Assembly: GCA_032158295.1 (NCBI GenBank)
Contig: CM063260.1
Span: 7,201,501-7,265,500, forward strand
Source: Pycnopodia helianthoides
Taxonomy: Eukaryota; Echinodermata; Asteroidea; Forcipulatida; Asteriidae
DNA: 64,000 bases
Direction of reading: 5' to 3'
Below the pieces are notes generated by a model. It saw nothing but the letters and a program-made list of their open reading frames with translations. It did no database searches and was not told the DNA's origin. The translations under genes were made by a program, and so were the position numbers. Shown in pieces: positions 41,401 through 53,400 of this stretch; position 1 is the stretch's first letter; each line of letters begins with the position of its first letter.

Positions 41401-44400
41401 TATGGGATTGTAATCTAGTATGTTGGAATTTGGAAATATACAATTTGCTGACAATAGAAAACGTAGCGGTCAAATTGCTCAAGTACAAAACTTAAACATG
41501 TGCACATGTACATGTATATATTAAGTGGTAGATAAAGACTTTGAAGTACAGTAAGGCTTGTTCCAAATGGGATGTCCAAGTTCAAAGTGGGGTGACCAAG
41601 TTCAAGGTAAGTATAGTTCAAAACAGGCTGTCCTAGTTCAAAATGGACTGTTCAATTTCAAAATGGGCTGTACAAGTTCAAAATGGGCTGTCCAAGTTCA
41701 TGGTGAGGCTAGTTCAAAATGGGCTGGCCTAGTTCAAAATGGGCTGGCCTAGTTCAAAATGGGCTGTCCAAGTTAAAAATGGGCTGTCCAAGTTCATGGT
41801 GAGGCTAGTTCAAAATGGGCTGGCCTAGTTCAAAATGGGCTGTCCAAGTTAAAAATGGGCTGTCCAAGTTTAAAGTGGAGTGTCCAAGTTCACAGTAGGG
41901 TGTCAGAGTTCACAGTAGAGCATCTGAGTTCACAGTTTGGTGTCCAATTTGACAGTAGGGTGTCCAATTTCGCTGTAGGATGGCCAATTTCACAGAAAGG
42001 CTCCAGGTTCACATTAGGGCGTCCAAGTTCACAGTAGGGCGTCCAATTTCACATAAGGGCATTCACAATCATAGCAGGGCATCCAAAAGACATACGTAGT
42101 TTCCCCTGCTCAACCCTGTTCCCCATGAACATTGTTAATTGGCCTGTGAGGTGAAGTTTATGTCGATACAGGCAGGTTTGACAGATCAGTGACACACACA
42201 ATGTTAAATTAAATGATAAACCACAAGGGTAACTGACTGTGTGTATTTTGTGGTTTGTTTCTTGATATTTGAAATAAAAATATTTAAAGTTGCATCCCCT
42301 TCAAATAATACACACAATTTAAATAAAGACCAAATTGTCAGGTTTTAAAAAATAATTGTTTTCTATTTTTGTTTGGAGGTGGGTGGCAGGGGTAAACATG
42401 AAACCAACAAAATTTATCATCATCAAATTTTGTGCAGGATTTACCAATATATGATGTACTTCCAGACTTACAACAGGGCATCTGATATTCATATGCAGGG
42501 CTCGCCCTAAACACTAGCCCGGCGTACATTGTCTAGTAAAATATGCTTTGGGCTAGTAAACACCACTTCTCAACTTGCCCTGTGGGCTACTAAAAAATGC
42601 TAATTTCTTCCTTTTCAGATGTGAATAATTAATGTATAAAATGTGTTAATCGTTATTGAGTGTGTGAATATAACTTCATTCGATCGTTAAATTGGTTGTG
42701 ATCGTTAAAGGAACATTACAGAATTGGTAAGAAAAAAACTTGTAAAATATACTTTTGATCACAGATTTACATAAAACTTACACGGTCTAATGATGATGGT
42801 AGTAGAAAACATCCCCTGAAATATTTCTGTCTGAAATGCCATATTTGATGAAAAATGAAGAAATAATTTTCCGATTTGAGTTTATCGCTCAGTGAGCATT
42901 TATTCATTTGTTGAATCTATATGATTTCATGCAAATGTGTAATCGGTTTTTCACTATTTTCTCGTGACCCAGATGGCCGATCGATCTCAAACTTCTACAG
43001 GTTTGTCAGTTTATGTATATGGTGGATTACATGAAGTGCTTACACTGCCAGCAACTGTTTTGTTAGTAACAACCAATTCTGTAATGTTCCTTTAACATTA
43101 ACACATCAGAACGTTACATTTATGGCAATTCCTGTTTAAAATCTGGGCTACTAAAACTTCCTGGGGGCAAGTAAAATGCACTGTTTACTGGCCCGGCGGG
43201 CTACTTTACAAAAAGCTTAAGCGCAAGGCCCGATATGTGTAAGAATTCATTTCAAGATCTCCTGTACTTTTGATGAACTTTGTAGAATTCTCTTTCCATA
43301 TTTACGGAAGCTGTTCTGCAAATAACACCCTGAGGAACACCATAGTTACAAACGATGTTCCATATTTGTAGGCCAGATCTCTTCAGTGTCACTTTCATCC
43401 CTGTAAAATGTCATGCTTCGTGCGCTGATACTTCACCGAGAAAGTGTTTACTGCGTTCCGCCAAGACTCTACCATGTGGAGTCACAAAACCACAAAAAAG
43501 TGCTGCCTTTCCACAAACACTCTGGTCTTTACCCCACACTTCCTTGGCCTCCAGTCAACTCCAAGTGCCTTTACATGACAAGAGTAAGATGACCCTCTTC
43601 AAAGGTTAAGACCTTCGTAGAGACAGCAGTCACTAGTTGTTTGCGTCTGCATATATTCTGATGGCCAAACAGCTGGTTGGCATAAATATACTTGTGGGGA
43701 CATGTCTGGGTCATGCAATTAAGAAAAGTCTTCTTTTAAAAAGAATCTGTAACAGTGTAGAATAGTTGGTGGTACATCATTGGTTTTTGGGAAGAGTACA
43801 TTCATTTGAATCCTCTAGTTTTCATGACACATATTTTTCATAAAGTGATAGAACATCATTGGTTTTTGGAAGAGTACATTCGTTCCAATCCTCTAGCAGT
43901 GTTCAGGCCGATACGTGCGAATCGCATGCGGATACGCACAACTTGTTGCCAAAACAAAAACAATATATCTTTAGGCCCTACTGTATATATATTTTTTGTT
44001 TGGGGGAGGGGGAATTTAGATCAAGTTCACAAAAATTATTTAAAAACATTAAATGCTCCAGATTGCACAGCAGGGCTTTTTAAACCAAAGTAAAACAATT
44101 CTGAGGATCTTGTTTTAATTCAGCGTGCTCAGGTCAAACTTCCAAAATTTGGTTCAAGAATACCCCACAGAAGAACCCTGTCTAGTTTTCAAAAACACAA
44201 CAATGGATGGTACATCATTGGTTATTGGAAGCGTACATTAATTCCAAAAAGCCTCTGTGCATGTTTTCAATACTTATTTCATAAAGGGATGGTACATCAT
44301 TGGTTATTCAAAGAGTACATTCATTCCACACCTCTTGTTTTCAAGACTTATTTCAATGACAAAGGGATGGTACATCATTGGTTATTGAAAGAGTACATTC

Positions 44401-47400
44401 ATTCCAAAGCCTCTGTGCATGTTTTCAATACTTATTTCATAAAGGGATGGTACATCATTGGTTATTGGAAGAGTACATTAATTCCAAATCTCTTGTTTTC
44501 AAGACTTATTTCAATGATAAAGGGATGGTACATCATTGTTTATTCAAAGAGTACATTCATTCCAAAGCCTCTGTGCATGTTTTCAATACTTATTTCATAA
44601 AGGGATGGTACATCATTGGTTATTCAAAGAGTACATTCATTCCACACCTCTTGTTTTCAAGACTTATTTCAATGACAAAGGGATGGTACATCATTGGTTA
44701 TTGGAAGAGTACATTCATTCCAAAGCCTCTGTGTTTTCAAGACTTATTTCAATGACAAAGGGATGGTACATCATTGGTTATTGGAAGAGTACATTCATTC
44801 CAAAGCCTCTGTGCATGTTTTCAATACTTATTTCATAAAGGGATGGTACATCATTGGTTATTCAAAGAGTACATTCATTCCAAAGCCTCTGCATGTTTTC
44901 AATACTTATTTCATAAAGGGATGGTACATCATTGGTTATTCAAAGAGTACATGCATTCCAAACCTCTGTGTTTTCAAGACTTATTTCAATGATAAAGGGA
45001 AGATACATCATTAGTTATTGAAAGAGTACATTCATTCATTCCAAATCTCCTTTTATCAAGACTTTATTCATAAAGGAATGGTTTTATATTTGGTTATTCA
45101 AAGAGTATATTCATTCCAAACCTCTAGAGCACTTGAACTGGTATGATATTTACATGTATATAAGTGAACTTCTAGGTTGAAATTAGTAAATTACTTTTAT
45201 GCTGACCAATGCTATAGACAGTGTAACCTTGTTTACAAAAAGAGAGGCTGTGTGCTTTCCAGGATATTTCCTGGCAGGCATAACTGGTCATATGAAAGTT
45301 TTCACATTTAGTATCATATTTACCAATACCACATAAAATGGGGAACTGTGTACAAAAAAATAGATTCATCTGCACAAACATTTGAAATGTGCGCCTTTTC
45401 TTCATACCAACAAATTATACTAGGTCCCATCAACTGAAAGATATTGTACTTTTGTTCACTGAGCTAGTCGTACAAATTGTGCCTCTACATAGTTCCCTAT
45501 AGATGCCATCTTTACGGTGAACTTGGGTTTTGGCTTTTTATGAGATATTGCCTTACTCTCAAGGCCGGACAGTCACGTCAAGGTGAGGGCTACACTTTAC
45601 TGATTTGGGCTGTAGACCCATATCAACTATCACCAGGGGCACATTGCCACCTCTCGGGGCTGAAACAGGGTTACCCCCTTCACAGTCTGTTAGGATGTCT
45701 GCATGGGTATCATCCACTAGGAGACTGGCTGGTAGAGCAGAATGCACTACCTTCCCATTTTTTACGAAGCAATTATGGCTAAGTGCCTTGCACAAGGGCA
45801 CAAGTGTCACGACCAGGATTGGAACCATCTCTCTACTGCTGACAACACCAGAGCTTGGGGTCTTTTGCCAATCAGCCACGACACGCCACGACATGCTTAA
45901 AGATGTGTCAAGCATTCTAACTTTGCTATGCAGCCAAGTGGTTCCCCGACCAATCATGGAGTTTTGATCAAGTTTGTTAAAAAGAAGTTTAATGAAACTC
46001 ATACCTGCCGCACACAGTGTTTACGCAAAAGGCACAGTAATGATCATTGCCCTTAAAGATGGTAGACTTTACACTGTTTGATTTCAAGTGAGAACTATCA
46101 ATCATAGGATATCCAGGCTCTATGGCTGGAAATCCATGTGTCCGACATGCGTTGTGCGTAGTGCACAATGCATAAAAATGAAAATACATGCCAAGCAATG
46201 CACATAATTCCATGTACCTGTATTGCATACTGCATTATCTGTAACAACTTTGTGCGTTGCTCGGCGTGTTTCATTATAAAGGATTGGACACACTATGCAT
46301 TACGCACAACACATGATGGATACCTGTACATGGATTTCTGGCCTACATGTAAGTTCTTTTGTGATAATGCAGCATAGAGCTTGCAGGTAACATGGGCCCA
46401 ATTTCTTAGAGCCGCTTAAGCACAAAAAGTAGCTAAGCACAACCAAATTATGCTTACCAGAATAAGGTTACCAGCCAAACTACCATAACCACATGTACAA
46501 TTTGTGACTGGTATCCTGCTCATTTCTGCTTAGCAGGCAACTGTTAGGCAATCATTTTCTGCTTAAGCAGCTTTATGAAATTGGGCCATGATCATTCACC
46601 TTTAAAGGCACAGTACACGTTTGGTAATTGAAGCCTACTGATTGTGTTAATCCTATAAAAATGTAGCTACATACAATAAAACTAATCTGTGAAAATTTCA
46701 CTTCAAAAGGTGGTCGCGTTTTTGAGAAATCACCGAAAAACCGGAGCAAATATTTCCACGCATGAATAATATTCCCCATAGGAATACACCTCAGATTCAA
46801 ATTTTGGGGAATAAAAAGTGATATGTTTTCCATAACCGTAGTACTTCGAAGTTAAAAGTTTCTCAAAATTCATTATACTACCAAGGCTCCTGTACTTCGT
46901 ACCAAGTAAGTTTTTATTGCCATTAATTTCCAGAGTCATTACCAAACGTGTACTGTGCCTTTAAATCAAGTTTGTGTACCCATAAAAAAGGGAGATCTCA
47001 GCCCAAATCTTTGGTGCCTGAGGCCTCATGCTGTTTTCTCTGGAGGACATAATGTCCCTGGCACACCATGCTAACGAGCCCCATCATTTAATTGAACTGC
47101 CCTGCAGTGCTGTCATGAATTAAGGCCAAATTGATTTTTTTGTGGGATTGGCAAATACTGTTTGCACTATGGCAACAGGCCACTGACTGTCAATGAAGGC
47201 TGAAATAAAGTTGAGTTTGTTGGGCTAACCTTATTTTGAGATTTGTTTTTGCTCTCTCTTGTTTTTTTTTTTAATTGGATAAAAGGTACTGGGGTTTATG
47301 TATCACCAAAATTACTAAAACTGTACACAAACATATTGATCTCAGACTAATTAAATCGTTTCATTTTTTTGTCCACCGAATTTGATGAATATTTTTGTGG

Positions 47401-50400
47401 TTGCATATTTTCATGTTGGCAACTGCCCTTCAAAATTCAGGCAGAACAGTGGGAACATTTCCGGCACAGCAAGAAGAAGAAAAAAATACCTTGTTTTGGT
47501 ATTAGAAATTGGTACTTATGTTTGTTTTTCTGTGTAACATTTCAGGTAGATCAACCTCACTGCATCACCTTTACCAAAGTGCCTGATACGCCCATGAAGA
47601 AAGGGCTATAAAGTTAACACTTGTATCATTCTATAGACTTGTAATATTTGTCCCACTTTCATAAGGATTCTTTCTGTAGGAAAATGAGCGCATCACAAAA
47701 CTGAATTTGACCTTAAAGGCCCTGTACACTATTGGTAAGATCGAAAAAACACAATGTTCACAGATTCACATATAACTTACATGATTTAAAGTAAGTAATG
47801 GTAGAAGGGTTCCTTAAAATATTTCTGCCTAAAATGCTATCGTTTCTGAGAAACGAGTAAAACAATAGTAATAATTTGTGGCGATAATTTGAAAAAACAG
47901 AAAACACATAAGATCTCTTTTCACTATTTTCTGTGACCTCGATGACCAATTAAGCTCAAACTTTCACAGGTTTGTTTGTTCATGCATATGTTGAATCACA
48001 CAAAATGTGGACACTGATTTTGAGCTGTTACCAAAAGTGTACAATACCTTTAATGTAGATCCCCCTTTTTAAAGGCAAAGTATACCTTTGGGTTTTTGAA
48101 CCGTTCAATTGTTTTAACCCTATACAAATACACTCAAACTAATCTGTGAAAATCTCATTTCAAAAGTTGGTAGCATTTTTGAGATATCGCGAAAATCTGG
48201 AGCGGCTATGTCCACACAGGAAGCATAACCCGTATATATATTATGTCCACGCAGGAAGCATAGCCTGTAATTAAAATACACAATCTGAGAAACGTTTCGT
48301 GCATGAAGCGTTTCTCAGATTGAAATGTTTTTGAATCTCTTTCTCTAAAGCCACATTCCTTAGAATGGAATCGTTTCTCAAAATGTTCTAAGACATTATC
48401 AACAGCTGCAGTGCTTCTTACTCAGTAAGTTTTTATGGTCATTAATGTTTGGAGTAATGACCAAAGGTACACCCTGCCTTTAAGTTGCATGGTAAATGTA
48501 CTTTGCAATGCAATATTGAATCATGTCGTATGTACTATACATTAACAAAACGTAAATAAAATCCCTGCCTATACTTCATAATGTAATCATAATATTTCTG
48601 AAGTTAGCTTCCTGTAGGCTACTGTACACGCACAAAGCCTATCACTCCCATTAAAATGTAGTAGTCTATCATTTCCATGAGACTAAAGTAGGAAATAAAA
48701 AGGAACGGATGTCAAATTATCAAGGGAGGGGGGGTGGGTAGAGTGCACTGTCGCCGTAGTAACATGAAGATAATGAGACTGGATGACTTGGAGAGCAAAT
48801 GGATGATGGGACAGAGAGCTTGTTAATCAAATTGAAATCTAGGTTAGTAAACGTTAAGGGGGGATGGGGTGTAGTGCCAAAGGGTCAGAAAACCACTTTG
48901 CTCTGGCAATTCTTTCCTTGACAGGAGAAAATTTGCTGAGCAGGATTTTCGAGTTACATTTTTTAGAGCAGTGGAACTTGCTACTCAGACTATTGTATTT
49001 TTATTTATGTTAAATTTGTCTTTATTATTGTAATAATAATAATAATAATAGTGTACATAAATAGTAGCGCCCCTTGTCTGTCATAAATGACTCTCCTGGC
49101 GCCAGAGTATCAAGTTAGGTGGTGCATGGTTGATTGAGAATGATTTAATGAGACGAAGTAACCATCATAATGCAAACCTTGAAAGGGATACAAGTGAGGT
49201 TGCACATAGTGCTAACAGAAATTGTATCAAATCAGTGCACCTCATTTAGGATTTTTAGAAACCTTAACCACCGCCCCCCATTCCTGCTTCTTCTTTTTTT
49301 CAAGTGCACTAGCAAAAACTCCCTTCTAACCTGTGAAATACACTTACAAAACTGCAGTATTTTGTTCAACCATAAGCATTCATTTTTCTAGCTTGTGGGA
49401 TAGCAGCTCACTGTGAAACCGGCGAGAATGTGACGCTGATATTATCTCCTGCAACTCAACAGGAGGCTTTAGATATTAAATTTTTATAACTTGTGGATAG
49501 CAGCTCACTTTGAAACTGGGCGAGAATGTGACGCAAATATTATCTCCTGCAACTCAACTAGGAGGCTTCTAGATATTAAATTTGTATAACTTGTGGGATA
49601 GCAGCTCACTGTGAAACCGGGCGAGAATGTGACGCAAATATTATCTCCTGCAACTCAACTAGGAGGCTTCTAGATATTTACCCACCATTTCACTTGGAAA
49701 TTCTGAGCATACTGGTAGCCTGGAAATTGTTGGTCTCGCCCGTCGTCGTAGACCCCAACTACATAGAAACCTGCATCTCATCGTTCTCTCCCGGACGGTA
49801 ATTTTCCCAAGTATGTTATTTCAGTCAACAAGAACGCAGGTGGGTAATAATGATTTCAATTATTAATCGTGGCTCGCGCACACATTGCTGCAACGGAGGA
49901 AACTTGCTACCCAATGATATGCCTGGGGCAATGTACAATGTGCAAGAACATCGTTGAACACTGGAAGTAACATGCTTGCTTGTCTGATCACTGGGTCCAA
50001 TTTTTTGTAGTCGGCGTCGGGAAATTTTTCGGGCCGAAATCAATTTTTTTGTGTACATTTCTTTTCCCTCGAAAAATATCAAATTTGTTAGGTTTTTTTG
50101 GGGGGGAGGAAAAAAATGTGTGTGTTCACAAGGCTGGTTTATGTTGTGGTGAACTTACCGATCTTGACGAAGAGGGTTTTGTTAATGGTATTAATGTTGG
50201 ACTTTGTATGTGTAGTTGATTGGGCTTGAATTTAATGGAAATCTCAACTAGACCCCGGGTCAGAGCTATCATGGGACCATTAGATATTTATGCAAGACCG
50301 TTATGATCCCCCCCCCCCCTTCGGCCATTAGCCACATTCATTCATTCATTAATCTGCCTTGATACATGGATGCTGGAATCCCGGAATGCTCGGACTTACA

Positions 50401-53400
50401 TGTACCTCCCATGAAGCAGAAAACAATGAAAAAACAAAATGGCAGCCTGTCCATTCTTGTACGCCACATTTGTGCAACAAAATGACAAAGGTCTGGAATT
50501 AGAGATTACACAATAACCCCTGAAAAATGGAGATTACGAGCATGATTGCCAGTACCTTCTGTCCCCCTTTGTACCTGGAAAGAAGCATAGCATGGTAGGT
50601 GCATGCCTGCACACACTACACAATGGAATGTCCGGGCAACATAAAAATGTCCGCCGTAAGCCATTTTAGAAAATTTGGTGGATGTTCATAATGTAAACAT
50701 CAACCGATGTGAACTGGTTAAGAGGCAGGTTTCATCTCCAGACCAAGTGGAAACTGTTTTCCAATTCTCAGGATTTTTCATTTTGGTACAATCTCACCCC
50801 TAACTTCCAGAGGAGATTTGGACATTGCACACCTTAAAAGTCAATCTTAAATGTATTGTACACTTTTGGTAACAGCTCAAAATCAGTGTCCACATTTTGT
50901 GTGATTAAACATATGCATGAACAAACAAACCTGTGAAAGTTTGAGCTCAATTGGTCATCGAGGTCACGAGAAAATAGTGCAAAGAGATCTTATGTGTTTT
51001 CTGTTTTTTCAAATTATCGCGCGCGATAATTACTATTGTTTTACTCGTTTCTCAGAAACGATAGCATTTTAGGCAGATATATTTTAAGGAACCCTTTCTA
51101 CCAGTACTTACTTTAAATCACATAAGTTATGTGTGAATCTGTGAACATTGTGTTTTTCAATCTTACCAATAGTGTACAGGGCCTTTAAGAGGGCTTTTAT
51201 TTATGTATATATTTTTTATTTGTTTATTTATTTCGTCCTATTTTATTGGGTTGGCCCCAACCGGTGTCAAAGAACAGTTCTCCCTGGGGTCCCTGGGCTG
51301 GATTTCACAGAGAGCTAAGATCGATCTTAACTGCGAATCACTCCTAATTGCTAAGCAAGTGTGATGTCAAAACACAAATTATTATGGTGATACTGACAAA
51401 TCATCTAATATGAATCTTAATGCTTTGTGAAATAGAGCCCTGAGCCCTGGATACATTGTTATACAAAGACAAAGACACATCCGGTTTGGATTATGTTTGT
51501 AAAAACACTGGACAGTCAGTCTTTGCTTGTGACGTTTCTGGTTCAATGCTAATTTACTGGACTCAGGCCAATGGTCCAGTGGTTACAGTGTATTTTGTCT
51601 TTCCTAAACTTATTTTGAATCTGATTTCTGATTTTTGGTTCGCCTTCAGAAAATCTGTAAAATCAATATTAATCGTTCTGAAAGATCTATACAGACCATG
51701 TATGGTACAATAGTTTCTTATATCACTCTTTTTTTCAGGGCGTCTCAAAGCACTTATGTAATATGTTTTTAGGTCAGGATAATAAATTGAATTATGAGTC
51801 TCATTTATATAACACCTTGTAAGTGTTTTACTAGGTGATAAGGCTCAATCTGCAGCCAACCATACCCAATAACACTGGGTGAACCCCTTTTTTGTTAACA
51901 CTACATTGTAAGTGTACTGTGTTCTTTTATGTGCATTACACAACACATGGGACCTACGGCTCTATGTCTCATCCAAAGGACGAAGCAATGATGGTTAAGT
52001 GTCTTACTTAAGGACGCAAGTGTCAAGACCGGTACTCGAACCCACACTCAAACTGAGAGCTTGAGTCCAATTGATCTAGCACATCATGTATATGTATGTT
52101 CAGCTATTGAACTTAACAAATGTTCCTATTTTTTCATGGTTACATGGAATATGCAATTCTTACAGAGCGCATGTTTCCTACAGTAGCTAGACCAAGGCGC
52201 TTTACAACATTATTATCCCTGTTCATCAGGCATACTTAGGCCATTCCTCATCCTCTAACTTTCTCAACTCCCTGGAGAGCATACAACCCCAAGCTGCTTT
52301 AATACTAACCTCACAGGTTCCCATTTGTACACCTGGGTTAAGAGAAGCAATTAAGTGCATTGCTCAAAACCGGGAATTGAGCTCACAATCTGATGATTCA
52401 GCCTTCAGATTTTGAGTTTGATGCACTAGATCTCTCGGCCATGTTACGCCATGCCTTGAGTTGGATCCTAGTATAGTGAGTGGTAATTTTTTGTTAAGAT
52501 TTCATTTGATGGCAGTTCCCAATTTTTTTCTTATTTTTTATTGTTGTTATTTTTGTTTAACTTTTTTAAATAGGTCGAGTCACAGTTTGTATATGGGTCA
52601 TCTCATCCAGTGGCCAGCAGAAAAAATACACCAGTAAGATCGCCCACGACTGCAAACCAGAAGACATTATCGCCGAGACGATACGAAAACGCACAGAGAG
52701 TATGTCGCTGTCGATGGCCCAGCAACAACGATGCGTGGAGGAATATAAAGGGACCTACGTTCTGAAAGTCTCCGGATGTGATGAGTACATCATGGATGAG
52801 TATCCAATATCACAGTTTAAGGTTGGTACAAATATTTACTGAAAGGTACATCTAGAAACTAAGGTTTGCTGTGACTGGTCCCCTGTCTTTATCTGCACGG
52901 GTAAAGACTGGCACTGGTTTTACTGGCCCAATGATTTCATTGGATAAACCAATTGTTTTATTCGATAAACCAATGATTTCATTGGATTAACCAATGATTT
53001 CATTGGATAAACCAATGATTTCATTGGATAAACTTACAGTGACATAAGCTTTCCATATCTGTGTTATGATTGGTCTGCTCCGAAGTGACTTAATTTGCCA
53101 GCTACCCACTTTTGATCGTCTGCTGCATGCACATGTGCATAATGTTTGTATGTAATGTTGTTTTATTCACTATAGTGTATGTGTGTAGTAATAAACTACG
53201 AATCTCCGTCCCTGTGAACGAGATGAGAGGTTAAAGATACATCTGGCAGGATCCTGCCAGGCAGCTCAAAGTCGGTATCTGGCATTCTTAAAGAGCTTGA
53301 AGTGTGATGTCAGATGTTCTGGCTATGCTGTAACCAGCCATGCAACTTCTCAGTTGATCAGCTGATTTCCTCTTTTTTTCTTTACTTTTAAGTGTCATAG

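Noticed and set aside
41558..42037. Frames rich in SKWAVQV-like repeats
   Set aside because: Translation of the 20-bp tandem array.
44289..45014. Overlapping 70-125 codon frames with repeated [12 protein letters not shown] words
   Set aside because: They follow the 80-bp tandem array and change frame with each unit; no non-repetitive coding part.
45559..46002. 147-codon minus-strand frame and 120-codon plus-strand frame
   Set aside because: They lie on a SINE family 3 copy and its flank; the peptide words ([18 protein letters not shown]) recur at 53438-53764 with the other SINE copy.
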